NCBI RefSeq assembly: GCF_900115365.1
Contig: NZ_FOWD01000017.1
Location: 1-64,000, forward strand
Direction: 5' to 3'
From: Anaerocolumna aminovalerica
GTDB taxonomy: Bacteria > Bacillota > Clostridia > Lachnospirales > Lachnospiraceae
DNA length: 64,000 nt
Below the pieces are notes generated by a model, which was given only the letters and a program-made list of their open reading frames with translations, was not told the origin of the DNA and ran no database searches. Positions 1-8,929 of this stretch are shown here, one piece after another (the first letter of the stretch is position 1; every line of letters starts with the position of its first letter). A program made the position numbers and the translations under genes.

Positions 1-231
1 AGAGCGGTCGTTGGAGTACTTGTTGCCACAGGTAGGGCAAAACTTGGAGTGACAGCGAAACGGAACGAATTTAAGTTCACCACAATGGGAACAGCCGTAC
101 ATGGCACCGCCAAAGGAAGGATCGCCGCAGTTAATCATCTTTTCAATGTTTTCCATAACAACATGGCGAGGATGAAGAGAATATTTAATTATTTCATAAT
201 TGTCATTGAAAATCTTCTGTAATATATTCAT
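1..231 (-). CDS. IS91-family-like transposase, N-terminal part (runs off left edge)
   Basis: The reverse strand reads 77 codons from an ATG at 231 to the window edge without a stop. The protein begins MNILQKIFNDNYEIIKYSLH and has a zinc-ribbon pattern, CSHCG at residues 47-51 followed by RCHSKFCPTCG near 59-69. This matches the N-terminal zinc-binding domain that precedes the catalytic part of IS91-type (HUH, rolling-circle) transposases. Only this domain is visible, so activity cannot be judged. A G/C-rich hairpin lies just upstream at 267-301 and could be an element end or a terminator. A different zinc-ribbon transposase family is possible. Confidence 0.6.
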   Translation of the reverse strand, partial: MNILQKIFNDNYEIIKYSLHPRHVVMENIEKMINCGDPSFGGAMYGCSHCGELKFVPFRCHSKFCPTCGNKYSNDRS

Positions 232-254
232 ATGACTATTATGAAACAGAATGA

Positions 255-301
255 CAAAAAAAGAAACCCCCAGATTCCCCTCATGAATGAGGGGCTAGGG
301 G
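255..301 (-). terminator. Hairpin plus T-run downstream of the aminopeptidase gene
   Basis: Read on the minus strand, a perfect 8-bp stem (CCCCTCAT / ATGAGGGG, 277-294) is enclosed by an outer CCCC/GGGG pairing (267-301). It is followed by TTTCTTTTTTT. It sits about 50 nt past the stop of the aminopeptidase gene and before the transposase gene, so it fits an intrinsic terminator for the former. It could instead be the terminal hairpin of the IS91-like element. Confidence 0.6.
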
Positions 302-352
302 AGCTGATGTGCCGAAGACACTTTTTTATCTAAACTCAAAATTGCTTAAATA

Positions 353-2143
353 TTAAATCTCACGTGTATATTCCTTCAACCAAGCCTGCTCCTCACCAGT
401 CAGATATGGTGACAATTTTTCATACACTTTCTTATGGTATTCATTTAATCTCTTCTTATCAATAGGAGATAAATAGTCTATATCAATAGCATCTAAGTCA
501 ATTGGCGCAAAAGTAATAGGTTCAAAATACATGAATTGACCGTATTCATTCTTCTCACCTTTTAAACAAACCAGCTCATTTTCTATACGGATACCGTGGC
601 TTCCTTCGATATATACACCTGGTTCGTTGGTAGTGACCATGCCTTCTTCTAAGACACATCCGTCATCACGTTCCGGTACTTTCTTCCAACGGAAACCATT
701 TGGAGATTCATGAACATTTAACAGATAGCCTACGCCGTGGCCGGTACCGCATTTATAATCCAAGTCCATATCCCAGATTGGGCCTCTTGCCAGAATATCA
801 AGGTTTTGACCAATACAACCATGTAAGAATCTGGCGTTGGACAGATTTAGCATACTCCTTAACACGGCAGTAAAATGAACTTTCTGTTCCTGTGGCACTT
901 CACCAAGAGCCATGGTTCTTGTAATATCGGTAGTTCCTTCATAATATTGTCCGCCGGAATCCACTAATAATAAGCCTTCCGTTTTTAATAGGGCATTGCT
1001 GTCCTCATTGGCAGAGTAGTGCATCATGGCTGCGTTTGCCTTATAAGCACAGATAGTATCAAAACTTAATTCAATAAAGCCTTCCTGCTCTTTGCGGCGG
1101 GCTTCCAGGTAATCGCTGGCACTGATTTCATTAATTTCTGTTTTGCCGATATTAGTTTTTAACCAATACAAGAATTTAGTGAAGGCAACTCCATCTTTAA
1201 TATGGGCTTTTTTTAAGTTCTCGATTTCAACCGGATTCTTAACAGCTTTCATAAGAATGGTAGGATTTTTAGTATCAATAACCTTAATATCAGCATTCAG
1301 GCTATGATAGATGGCATAATTTACTTTATTGGTATCCAGTAAAATAGTTTCTTTTACTGTAAATGTTTTAACAAATTCATAAATGTCGTTATAATCTTTT
1401 ACTTCCACATTGTCAGCAGTGAATTGCATCTGAATTTCAGAAGTCAACTTATCTCTATCAACAAATAAGTAAGCCTTATCTAAAGTAACAATGGCATAGG
1501 ATAACACAACAGGATTGTATTCAATGTCATTTCCTCTGATATTAAAAAGCCATGCAATATCATCCAAAGAAGTGATAATATGCACCGTTGCACCTTGCTT
1601 ATCCATTTCTTTTCTTAATTCAGAAAGCTTTTCTTTAGAAGATTTGCCGGCATATTTAACATCCAGTAAGAAAGCCGGTTCTTTAGGCAGACTTGGCCTG
1701 TCGGTCCAGATGGAATCCACCAAATCCTTCTGGTAAGCGACGGTAACATTTTTATGCACTAATTTCTCTTTTAATTTAATACCAAATCTGGTATTAATAA
1801 CCCTGCCGTCAAATCCCAGGACACCATTTTCAGGCATTTTGTCTGTCAGAAACTCCTCAATGGATGGAACTCCTTCTTCACCCATTTTGTATAAAGTGAT
1901 ACCGCTGCTCTCAAGCTGTCTTGCAGCCTGTATAAAATATCTTCCGTCAGTCCATAAGCCTGCTTCCTTCAATGTCACCACTAAAGTACCGGCAGACCCT
2001 GTAAAACCTGACATATATTTTCTGGCTTTAAAATAATCTCCTACATATTCGGATTCATGAAAATCTGCTGTAGGTATGATATAGGCATCTATGTGATTTT
2101 CTGCCATTAAAGCTCTTAAATGATGCACTCTTTCATTTATCAT
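353..2143 (-). CDS. pepP: Xaa-Pro aminopeptidase, M24B family (596 aa)
   Basis: A cytoplasmic metallo-aminopeptidase that removes the N-terminal residue ahead of proline. Two creatinase-type N-terminal domains (about residues 1-310) precede the pita-bread M24 catalytic domain (about 315-540). The five metal ligands are visible: D395 in VDSGGQY, D406 in TTDITRT, H469 in GTGHGVGY, E507 in TTNEPGVY and E521 in RIENEL. About 600 aa is usual for the three-domain PepP group. The start is placed at the ATG at 2143 because AAAGGAG lies 7-8 nt upstream; an in-frame ATG 23 codons earlier has no ribosome site. Monocistronic on the minus strand, ending before a hairpin terminator. Confidence 0.93.
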   Translation of the reverse strand: MINERVHHLRALMAENHIDAYIIPTADFHESEYVGDYFKARKYMSGFTGSAGTLVVTLKEAGLWTDGRYFIQAARQLESSGITLYKMGEEGVPSIEEFLTDKMPENGVLGFDGRVINTRFGIKLKEKLVHKNVTVAYQKDLVDSIWTDRPSLPKEPAFLLDVKYAGKSSKEKLSELRKEMDKQGATVHIITSLDDIAWLFNIRGNDIEYNPVVLSYAIVTLDKAYLFVDRDKLTSEIQMQFTADNVEVKDYNDIYEFVKTFTVKETILLDTNKVNYAIYHSLNADIKVIDTKNPTILMKAVKNPVEIENLKKAHIKDGVAFTKFLYWLKTNIGKTEINEISASDYLEARRKEQEGFIELSFDTICAYKANAAMMHYSANEDSNALLKTEGLLLVDSGGQYYEGTTDITRTMALGEVPQEQKVHFTAVLRSMLNLSNARFLHGCIGQNLDILARGPIWDMDLDYKCGTGHGVGYLLNVHESPNGFRWKKVPERDDGCVLEEGMVTTNEPGVYIEGSHGIRIENELVCLKGEKNEYGQFMYFEPITFAPIDLDAIDIDYLSPIDKKRLNEYHKKVYEKLSPYLTGEEQAWLKEYTREI

Positions 2144-2277
2144 AATTGGTCTCCTTTCGTTGTTGCTGTTAAAAAATGCGGCATATGGCATTTTGTGGCG
2201 CATATGTCGCAAAAATCCTTTTATTTATGAAACCTTAAAATGCATAAGTTATATAACAATCAGTCTGTTAATTTCTA

Positions 2278-2802
2278 TTACATCTTTTCTGGCTCGTCGT
2301 AAACCTCTCCAAATAATTCAACAGTAACTTTCTTCATTACCTGCGGTTCTAATGGACGATCGGAATAATCTGTTTTAACATCTGCAATCTGATTTACCAC
2401 TTCCATACCTTCAGTAACTTTACCAAATGCAGCGTAGGAACCATCTAGGTGTGGTGCATCCTTGTGCATAATAAAGAATTGAGAACCTGCTGAATTAGGC
2501 ATCTGTGATCTGGCCATGGAAATCACACCAGCAGTATGTTTTAGATTATTTTCGAAATGATTGTAGGAAAATTCACCTTTTATACTATATCCAGGGCCGC
2601 CCATTCCGCTTCCTTCCGGGTCTCCTCCCTGAACCATAAAGCCGCGAATCACTCTATGGAAGATAAGACCGTCATAGAAATTTTTTTGTACCAAAGAAAT
2701 AAAGTTCTTTACTGTGTTTGGAGCAATGTCAGGGTATAATTCCATTTTAATAATACTTCCATTCTCCATTTCAATTGTTACAATAGGATTTGTCGTTGCC
2801 AT
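2278..2802 (-). CDS. Peptidyl-prolyl cis-trans isomerase, cyclophilin type (174 aa)
   Basis: A small cytosolic cyclophilin that catalyses prolyl cis/trans isomerisation. The active-site run FHRVIRGFMVQGGDP spans about residues 49-62 and includes the catalytic R53, F55 and Q58. The segment MPNSAGSQFFI also matches the family. There is no signal peptide. The start at 2802 (MATTNP) has GAAAGGAT about 9 nt upstream; a longer reading frame adds 13 residues without a ribosome site. The gene has its own sigma-A-type promoter at 2841-2869 and diverges from the suf operon. Confidence 0.93.
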   Translation of the reverse strand: MATTNPIVTIEMENGSIIKMELYPDIAPNTVKNFISLVQKNFYDGLIFHRVIRGFMVQGGDPEGSGMGGPGYSIKGEFSYNHFENNLKHTAGVISMARSQMPNSAGSQFFIMHKDAPHLDGSYAAFGKVTEGMEVVNQIADVKTDYSDRPLEPQVMKKVTVELFGEVYDEPEKM

Positions 2803-2840
2803 TTTTTTGTATCCTTTCTTTATGAAATGTCTGTTGGACA

Positions 2841-2869
2841 ATTATAACATATATTCTCAAATGTGTCTA
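2841..2869 (-). promoter_or_regulatory. Sigma-A-type promoter of the cyclophilin gene
   Basis: On the minus strand, TAGACA (2864-2869) and TATAAT (2841-2846) are separated by exactly 17 nt. They lie about 40 nt upstream of the cyclophilin start codon. Confidence 0.65.
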
Positions 2870-2932
2870 ATAAATTAATTTTGTAACTTTCTTAATTAAA
2901 TGTACATATTGCTAATAAATGAAAATTAACCC

Positions 2933-2961
2933 TTGCATTTTGTATATCCGAGTAATATAAT
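2933..2961 (+). promoter_or_regulatory. Sigma-A-type promoter of the suf operon
   Basis: TTGCAT (2933-2938) and a perfect TATAAT (2956-2961) are separated by 17 nt. The predicted start point is near 2968, leaving a leader of about 125 nt before sufC. A direct repeat overlaps the start-point region (next entry). Confidence 0.7.
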
Positions 2962-2990
2962 AGGAATTGAATTAGTAGGAAATGAATTAG
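2961..2990 (+). repeat. 15-bp direct repeat over the suf transcription start
   Basis: TAGGAATTGAATTAG (2961-2975) is followed at once by TAGGAAATGAATTAG (2976-2990), 14 of 15 identical. The pair begins on the last base of the -10 box and covers the predicted start point, so a repressor bound here would block transcription. No Rrf2/IscR-type gene is in the window and the repeat does not resemble the IscR palindromes I know. Confidence 0.45.
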
Positions 2991-3092
2991 TGGGATATAA
3001 TATAAGTAAAATATCTATATTCCGACTTAATAACAGATATATTGAATTAATAAAATACAGAATAAAAAATAAAGAAAGTTTGAGGTGTTGAT

Positions 3093-3848
3093 ATGTCTGG
3101 TAATTTATTGGATATTAACAATCTGCAAGTTCGTGTAGAAGATAAAGTAATATTAAAGGATTTAAATCTTACCATTAAAGAAGGAGAAGTTCACGTTATA
3201 ATGGGACCCAATGGTGCCGGTAAATCCACGTTAGGATATACCATAATGGGACATCCAGGATATGGGGTGGACAAGGGAAATCTCATATTTGAAGGTGAAG
3301 ACATTACGGATTACAAAACTGATGCCAGAGCTAAGAAAGGAATCTTTTTATCTTTTCAGAATCCGGAAGAGCTATCCGGGGTTACTCTTGAGAATTTTAC
3401 AAGAACTTCAAAGAATACGGTAACCGGAGAACAAGCCCGCTTTATGACATTTCGTAAAGAACTTTATGGTGTAATGGAAGCTTTGGACATGGATAAGGAT
3501 TATGCAAACAGGTATTTGAATGTAGGATTCTCAGGGGGGGAAAAGAAGAAATCAGAGATTTTACAGATGCTTATGTTACAGCCTAAACTGGCAATTCTTG
3601 ACGAAACCGATTCCGGACTGGATGTGGATGCTGTTCGGCTGGTTTCTAAAGGGGTAGAAGCATTTAAGAATGACAGCAATTCCCTATTGATCATCACCCA
3701 TAATACAAAGATACTGGAATATTTATCTGTTGACTATGTTCATATTCTGGTGGAGGGTAAGATCGTAAAATCCGGTGATCGTTCCTTAATCAAAAAAATC
3801 AATGAAAACGGATATAAAGATTTTATAACCTCGGATTTAAGTGCGTAA
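3093..3848 (+). CDS. sufC: Fe-S cluster assembly ATPase SufC (251 aa)
   Basis: The ABC-type ATPase of the SufBCD scaffold that builds Fe-S clusters in the cytosol. The Walker A motif GPNGAGKST is at residues 38-46, the signature FSGGEKKKSEI near 147-157, and the Walker B run LAILDETDSGLDVDA follows. Length is typical. It is the first gene of a five-gene operon behind the promoter at 2933-2961 and ends 11 nt before sufB. Gene order sufC-B-D-S-U is the usual Gram-positive arrangement. Confidence 0.96.
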   Translation: MSGNLLDINNLQVRVEDKVILKDLNLTIKEGEVHVIMGPNGAGKSTLGYTIMGHPGYGVDKGNLIFEGEDITDYKTDARAKKGIFLSFQNPEELSGVTLENFTRTSKNTVTGEQARFMTFRKELYGVMEALDMDKDYANRYLNVGFSGGEKKKSEILQMLMLQPKLAILDETDSGLDVDAVRLVSKGVEAFKNDSNSLLIITHNTKILEYLSVDYVHILVEGKIVKSGDRSLIKKINENGYKDFITSDLSA

Positions 3849-3859
3849 GGAGGTTACCT

Positions 3860-5287
3860 ATGGATAATTTAGAAAAGAATACAACTAGTAAAAAGACCTT
3901 TGTAGAAGATGTAGATCGAAGTATATATGATGTGAAGGATAAAGTAAATGCTTCTTATCAAAGCCACAAAGGACTTACCCCTGAAATTGTTGATGAAATA
4001 TCACGTGAAAAAAATGACCCGGAATGGATGCGGGAATTCAGGCAGAATGCATTAAATTTATATAACAGTATACAACTGCCGAAATGGGGACCAAACTTAG
4101 ATGAACTGAATATGAATGATATTGTAACTTATGTTCGTCCAAATACAGCCATGCAGGCTAAGTGGGAAGAGGTACCTTCTGATATAAAGAATACGTTTGA
4201 GAGACTGGGTATTCCTCAGGCAGAACGAATGTCACTTGCCGGGGTTGGTGCCCAATACGACTCCGAAGTAGTTTATCATAATGTAAGGGAAGAAGTTAAA
4301 AGTCAGGGAGTTATTTATACGGACATGGAAAGTGCTCTAAGGGAGCATGAAGATATGGTTCGTTCTCACTTTATGAAATTGGTTCCCCCAAATGATCATA
4401 AATTTGCAGCGTTACATGGAGCGGTTTGGTCCGGTGGGTCTTTCGTATATGTACCCCCAGGGGTTAAAGTTGAGATCCCGCTGCAATCTTACTTTAGACT
4501 GAATGCTCCCGGTGCAGGCCAGTTTGAACATACTTTAATCATAGTGGATAAAGGTGCGGATTTGCATTTTATTGAAGGATGTTCTGCACCAAAATATAAT
4601 GTAGCCAATTTACATGCAGGCTGTGTGGAACTATACGTGGAAGAAGGAGCAAGACTTCGCTATTCCACCATTGAGAACTGGTCCAAGAATATGTTTAATC
4701 TAAATACCAAGAGAGCGGTGGTAGAAAAAGAGGGAAAGATTGAATGGGTATCCGGTTCCTTCGGTTCTCATATCTCTTACCTTTACCCAATGAGTATTCT
4801 AAAAGGAGAAAATTCTAAGATGGAATACACGGGTATTACCTTTGCAGGTAAGGGGCAGAACCTGGATACGGGAGTAAAAGTAGTTCATGGGGCACCAAAT
4901 ACATCTTCCATTATGAATTCCAAATCCATCTCTAAAGATGGTGGTGCCAGTACCTTCCGCAGTGCAATCCGTATAGCATCCAATGCGGTTGGCTCTAAAT
5001 CGGCAGTATCCTGCGAATCATTGATGTTAGACGACAATTCTCGTTCCGATACCATACCGGTTATGGATATTCGTAATGATGAAGTAGATGTAGGCCATGA
5101 AGCAAAAATCGGAAGAATCAGTGATGATACCATATTCTATTTAATGAGCCGTGGAATTAGTGAAGCTGATGCCAGAGCTATGATTGTAAGCGGATTTGCA
5201 GAGCCTATTGCAAAAGAACTTCCATTGGAATATGCGGTTGAAATGAATAACTTAATTCGACTTGAGATGGAAGGCACCATTGGTTAA
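3860..5287 (+). CDS. sufB: Fe-S cluster assembly protein SufB (475 aa)
   Basis: The beta-helical scaffold subunit on which the cluster is assembled, partner of SufC and SufD. The protein has typical SufB blocks, including HAAVW-like ALHGAVWSGGSFVYVPPG in the middle, the FIEGCSAP segment and the C-terminal region ISRDGGA-like SKDGGASTFRSA. AAGGAGG lies 7-8 nt before the ATG. Its stop is close to the sufD start, with no terminator between them, so the two are cotranscribed. Confidence 0.96.
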   Translation: MDNLEKNTTSKKTFVEDVDRSIYDVKDKVNASYQSHKGLTPEIVDEISREKNDPEWMREFRQNALNLYNSIQLPKWGPNLDELNMNDIVTYVRPNTAMQAKWEEVPSDIKNTFERLGIPQAERMSLAGVGAQYDSEVVYHNVREEVKSQGVIYTDMESALREHEDMVRSHFMKLVPPNDHKFAALHGAVWSGGSFVYVPPGVKVEIPLQSYFRLNAPGAGQFEHTLIIVDKGADLHFIEGCSAPKYNVANLHAGCVELYVEEGARLRYSTIENWSKNMFNLNTKRAVVEKEGKIEWVSGSFGSHISYLYPMSILKGENSKMEYTGITFAGKGQNLDTGVKVVHGAPNTSSIMNSKSISKDGGASTFRSAIRIASNAVGSKSAVSCESLMLDDNSRSDTIPVMDIRNDEVDVGHEAKIGRISDDTIFYLMSRGISEADARAMIVSGFAEPIAKELPLEYAVEMNNLIRLEMEGTIG

Positions 5288-5303
5288 GAGAAAGGAGAGA
5301 ACC

Positions 5304-6548
5304 ATGAATTTAAATATAGAGCAAGTGAATGCGTTGCCGGTTCGAACCTGGAGCTGGCTTGGTATAAATGATAGAACCATAGAGGAAGAAATACCGGAAA
5401 TTCTTCCTTATAAAAAAGATCCTTTGATTACAAAGGATATAAATAATGAGAAAGATATTTTATTTGCCATAAATAATGGATCAGGATATAAAGTAGAATT
5501 AGACAATGTTGCTACTGATACAGACAAGAATAGCAATGTAAATTACAAAGACATGAATAACAGTATATATTACACAGATGTGAGTAATAATATGAAAAGT
5601 AAATACTTAGAAAGTACAAAAGAAAAAGTATCATCCATTCCAACGGGTATGGGAGAAAATACAGCTAATTATATTAAAAACAATAATAATACTGGATTAT
5701 TTATAAGAATACCTTCCGGTAAAAAATACAAAGAACCTATATTCTTAGAATATGATTTAGATGAAGAAAACAAAACAGTAGTTGACTTGAATACCATATA
5801 TGCGGAAGAAGACAGTGAAGTAACAGTAGTGATGCATTACAAATCAAAAAAAGGCATTCCCGCTTTTCACAGTGGTTTAACTTATCTTTTTGCAGAGAAA
5901 AATGCAATCATTAATTTACTACAAATACAATTATTAAGTGAAGATGCACTTCATTTAAATGATATAGGAGCAGTTATCGAAAACGGGGGAGTCATTAACC
6001 TGGTTCATACAGAGTTAGGCGGTAGTAAAGCTTACAACGGTTGTAAAGCTGATTTGAAGGGAAGTAACAGTAAGATTAATATAGAAACAATATATTTTGG
6101 AGATAAAAATAGATCCATTGATATGAATTATGTAATGAATCACTATGGCAAGAACTCTAACAGCCAGATTCATGTAAATGGTGCATTATTAGACCAAAGC
6201 AGTAAAACATTTCGAGGAACCATTGATTTTAAAAAGGGAGCAGCTGGTTCTATAGGCCAAGAAGAGGAATATAACCTGTTATTTAGCCCCCAAATAAGAA
6301 ACTTGACAGCACCTCTAATCCTTTGTGAGGAAGAGAATGTAGAAGGAAAACATGGAGCTAACAGCGGTAAGATTGATGAAAATAAATTATTTTATATGAT
6401 GTCAAGAGGCCTGGATGAATTATCTGCCAAAAAACTAATGATTGAAGCAGCCTTTCGTCCTGCAATGGAGCAAATTCCTTTTACTAACTTACAAGACCAA
6501 ATATCTGAATATGTGAAAGAGAGGTTGAATAACATTGAATCCATATAG
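5304..6548 (+). CDS. sufD: Fe-S cluster assembly protein SufD (414 aa)
   Basis: The second beta-helical subunit of the SufBC2D complex. The C-terminal half carries the conserved SufD/SufB features, including KHGANSGKIDENKLFYMMSR and the following helical tail. The middle of the protein (about residues 60-130) is Asn/Asp-rich and poorly conserved. The start is set at the ATG at 5304 because AAAGGAGAG precedes it by a few bases; a frame open from 5262 would overlap sufB and lacks a ribosome site. The last 14 nt overlap the start of sufS, suggesting translational coupling. Confidence 0.9.
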   Translation: MNLNIEQVNALPVRTWSWLGINDRTIEEEIPEILPYKKDPLITKDINNEKDILFAINNGSGYKVELDNVATDTDKNSNVNYKDMNNSIYYTDVSNNMKSKYLESTKEKVSSIPTGMGENTANYIKNNNNTGLFIRIPSGKKYKEPIFLEYDLDEENKTVVDLNTIYAEEDSEVTVVMHYKSKKGIPAFHSGLTYLFAEKNAIINLLQIQLLSEDALHLNDIGAVIENGGVINLVHTELGGSKAYNGCKADLKGSNSKINIETIYFGDKNRSIDMNYVMNHYGKNSNSQIHVNGALLDQSSKTFRGTIDFKKGAAGSIGQEEEYNLLFSPQIRNLTAPLILCEEENVEGKHGANSGKIDENKLFYMMSRGLDELSAKKLMIEAAFRPAMEQIPFTNLQDQISEYVKERLNNIESI

Positions 6549-7761
6549 AAGTGATTTTCCAATATTAAATACCAAAATAAATGATAAAGATTTAGTTTAC
6601 TTTGATAATGCAGCAACCACACAAAAGCCGGTAGCTGTAATCGAAGCTATAAGCAAATATTATCAGGAACAGAATGCTAATCCTTATCGAGGTTTATACG
6701 GATTAAGCGTAGAATCAACGAATGCTTATGAAGGAGCTCGCCAAACTGTTGCTGATTTTATAGGGGCTAAAAGTTCCAAAGAAATTATATTTACAAGAAA
6801 TGCAACAGAATCATTAAACCTCATAGCAAATACTTATGGCAGAATGGTACTAAAAGAGGGAGATCAAGTAGTTGCCTCAATCTCTGAGCATCATAGTAAT
6901 ATACTACCTTGGCAGCAGATTACGAAAGAAAAAGGTGCAGTATTATCCTATCTATATTTAAATGAAACAGGACATATAACAGAAGATGAAATAGAACAAA
7001 AGATTACAGGAAACACCAAAATCGTTACCGTAGCACATGTATCCAATGTGTTAGGAACCATTCATCCGGTTGAATCCATTATTAAGAGAGCTCATGAAGT
7101 AGGAGCAGTTGTTGTATTAGACTGTGCCCAAAGTATTCCTCATTACCAAGTAAATGTGCAGGAATTGGATGCTGATTTTATCGTATTTTGCGGACATAAA
7201 ATGTTAGGCCCAATGGGAGTTGGAGTTCTTTATGGAAAAGAAAATCTGTTAAATGAAATGCCCCCTTTCTTAACCGGTGGCGAAATGATTGAATATGTTT
7301 ATGAACAGACAGCAACCTTTGCTCCCCTTCCTAATAAATTCGAAGCAGGAACACCTAACGTTGGCGCAGCAGTTGGCTTAAAAGCAGCCATCAATTATAT
7401 TCAAAAAGTTGGATATGATAATATTAAGAAAATAGAAGATGAATTAACTGATTATGCATTAACGAAAATGAAAGAGATACCCCATATTACCATATACGGT
7501 GAAACTGACATCACCAAAGAAAGATGTGGTGTGATATCCTTTAATGTAGATGATGTACATCCACATGATGTGGCGTCCATCTTAGATGCCGATGGAATAG
7601 CCATTCGTGCAGGTCATCATTGTGCGCAGCCTCTTATGAAGTATATGAAAGTGGCAGCAACCTGTAGAGCAAGTTTATACTTTTATAATACAAAAGAAGA
7701 AATAGACATATTTATCAATAGTTTAAATAAAGTCAGGAGGTGGCTGGGATATGGGGATTGA
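6535..7761 (+). CDS. sufS: Cysteine desulfurase SufS (408 aa), TTG start
   Basis: A PLP enzyme that takes sulfur from L-cysteine and passes it to SufU for cluster assembly. The PLP lysine is K222 in FCGHKMLGPMG and the catalytic cysteine is C363 in RAGHHCAQPLM, the group II (SufS/CsdA) signature. Length is typical. No ATG fits the conserved N-terminus, so the start is the TTG at 6535, inside the end of sufD, with GAGAGG about 10 nt upstream. The overlap with sufD suggests coupled translation. Confidence 0.94.
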   Translation: MNPYRSDFPILNTKINDKDLVYFDNAATTQKPVAVIEAISKYYQEQNANPYRGLYGLSVESTNAYEGARQTVADFIGAKSSKEIIFTRNATESLNLIANTYGRMVLKEGDQVVASISEHHSNILPWQQITKEKGAVLSYLYLNETGHITEDEIEQKITGNTKIVTVAHVSNVLGTIHPVESIIKRAHEVGAVVVLDCAQSIPHYQVNVQELDADFIVFCGHKMLGPMGVGVLYGKENLLNEMPPFLTGGEMIEYVYEQTATFAPLPNKFEAGTPNVGAAVGLKAAINYIQKVGYDNIKKIEDELTDYALTKMKEIPHITIYGETDITKERCGVISFNVDDVHPHDVASILDADGIAIRAGHHCAQPLMKYMKVAATCRASLYFYNTKEEIDIFINSLNKVRRWLGYGD

Positions 7762-8182
7762 ACAAATATATAACGAAGTATTAACGGAGCACACCACATC
7801 CAGTCGAAACAAACACCATATTAATAATCCAACCCACGTATGTAAAGGGGTAAACCCCAGCTGTGGTGATGAGATTGAATTAGAAATACGTGAAAAAGAC
7901 GGAATTATAGAAGATGCTGCCTTTACAGGTGTAGGTTGTGCCATCTCCCAGGCCTCTGCTTCTATTATGATTGACTTAATTAAAGGTAAACCTGTAGAGG
8001 AATCCTTGGAATTAGCTAAGACTTTCTTTGGAATGATCAAACGGGAAATTACGGATGAAAAACAATTAGAAATATTAGAAGACGCCATTGTATTAAAAGA
8101 TATTGGTCATATGCCTGCCAGGGTAAAATGTGCGGTACTGGGCTGGCATACCTTAGAGGATGTTGTTGGTAAAGAAAAATAG
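7751..8182 (+). CDS. sufU: SufU sulfur-transfer protein (143 aa)
   Basis: The zinc protein that accepts persulfide sulfur from SufS in Gram-positive bacteria. The expected zinc ligands are present: C38 and D40 in PSCGDE, C63 in GVGCAIS, and C127 in RVKCAVLGW. The insertion that separates SufU from IscU is consistent with the spacing between C63 and C127. The gene overlaps the end of sufS by 11 nt, has AGGAGG 10 nt upstream, and ends inside a strong terminator, so it closes the operon. Confidence 0.94.
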   Translation: MGIEQIYNEVLTEHTTSSRNKHHINNPTHVCKGVNPSCGDEIELEIREKDGIIEDAAFTGVGCAISQASASIMIDLIKGKPVEESLELAKTFFGMIKREITDEKQLEILEDAIVLKDIGHMPARVKCAVLGWHTLEDVVGKEK

Positions 8183-8205
8183 GTGCAAGGCACCTATTTT
8201 TTTAT
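8175..8205 (+). terminator. Intrinsic terminator of the suf operon
   Basis: A perfect 9-bp stem, AATAGGTGC / GCACCTATT (8178-8186 and 8190-8198), has a 3-nt loop and is followed by a T-run. The left arm contains the sufU stop codon. Confidence 0.9.
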
Positions 8206-8294
8206 TAAAAACAATATGTATTTATTAAAGTCTTTTTAAGAGCCCTCTGCTCTACAAATATAAGGATAAATTTGAAAAGATTTTATTGGATATT

Positions 8295-8456
8295 TCAATT
8301 AATTACTTTAGAAATGTATTTTACAATGATATCTTTTATTTTGTCCCAATCATACTCTTGTTAAGGAAAAATATCATCAATATTATTTACAACATTTGCT
8401 ACTGGGAAACCTTTATTCATAATATTTGATGCAGAAATACACAGAACTTTCATCAT
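8295..8456 (-). pseudogene. Relic of a flavodoxin/NADPH-FMN-reductase-like gene
   Basis: A good ribosome site (GGAGG, 4 nt from the ATG at 8456) opens a frame starting MMKVLCISASNIMNKG, which resembles the phosphate-binding N-terminus of NAD(P)H-dependent FMN reductases. After 31 codons an in-frame TAA interrupts, and the same frame then continues for 21 coding-like codons (QEYDWDKIKDIIVKYISKVI) to a second stop. A full gene would be over 150 codons, so this looks like a start and an end joined by an internal deletion plus a nonsense change. Family assignment is tentative. Confidence 0.4.
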
Positions 8457-8668
8457 ACACCTCCAATGCATATATATTTTTCCTTAAATGATTCAACAAA
8501 GAAAGTTAGATACTACTTAATGCAGATATATTAGATTCAAATACTTATTAAGATGGCATAATAGAACCTACTTTTCCTAAATTCTATTATATCACAACAA
8601 AGAACATATGTTCAATGCCGATAATATTACCCCCATTAGGCGGTCTCACCAGCGGCCTGTAATATAAT

Positions 8669-8693
8669 AAGGCTGCCTTATTAAGACAGCCTT
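8669..8693 (-). terminator. Hairpin downstream of the ferredoxin gene
   Basis: AAGGCTG (8669-8675) and CAGCCTT (8687-8693) form a 7-bp stem with an 11-nt loop, about 45 nt past the ferredoxin stop. The flanks are A/T-rich on both sides but there is no long T-run, so termination may be weak or bidirectional. Confidence 0.45.
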
Positions 8694-8737
8694 AAAATAA
8701 TACTATGGGCACACTCCCTATAGCAACACCAGATAAA

Positions 8738-8929
8738 TTAATCTTCCAAAGAGATTACAGATACAGGGCAGCTGTCTCTGGCTTCCTCTGCTGCGGATAC
8801 ATCACCTTCCGGAACCTCATCCACATATACTTCTGCAACTCCTGCATCACCCATTTGGAATACTGATGGGCAGGTGTCTGCACAAAGACCGCATCCAATA
8901 CAGCCATCTTGATCTATAAAAGCTTTCAT
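8738..8929 (-). CDS. Small 4Fe-4S ferredoxin (63 aa)
   Basis: A cytosolic electron carrier of the single-cluster ferredoxin type. The cluster run DGCIGCGLCADTCPSVF begins near residue 8 and a distal cysteine lies in DSCPVSVI near the C-terminus, the pattern of [4Fe-4S] ferredoxins of about 60 residues. The protein is strongly acidic, as expected. The start at 8929 has GGAGG about 8 nt upstream. It lies next to a divergent [FeFe]-hydrogenase gene, for which it is a plausible partner, though the adjacency alone does not prove this. Confidence 0.9.
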   Translation of the reverse strand: MKAFIDQDGCIGCGLCADTCPSVFQMGDAGVAEVYVDEVPEGDVSAAEEARDSCPVSVISLED

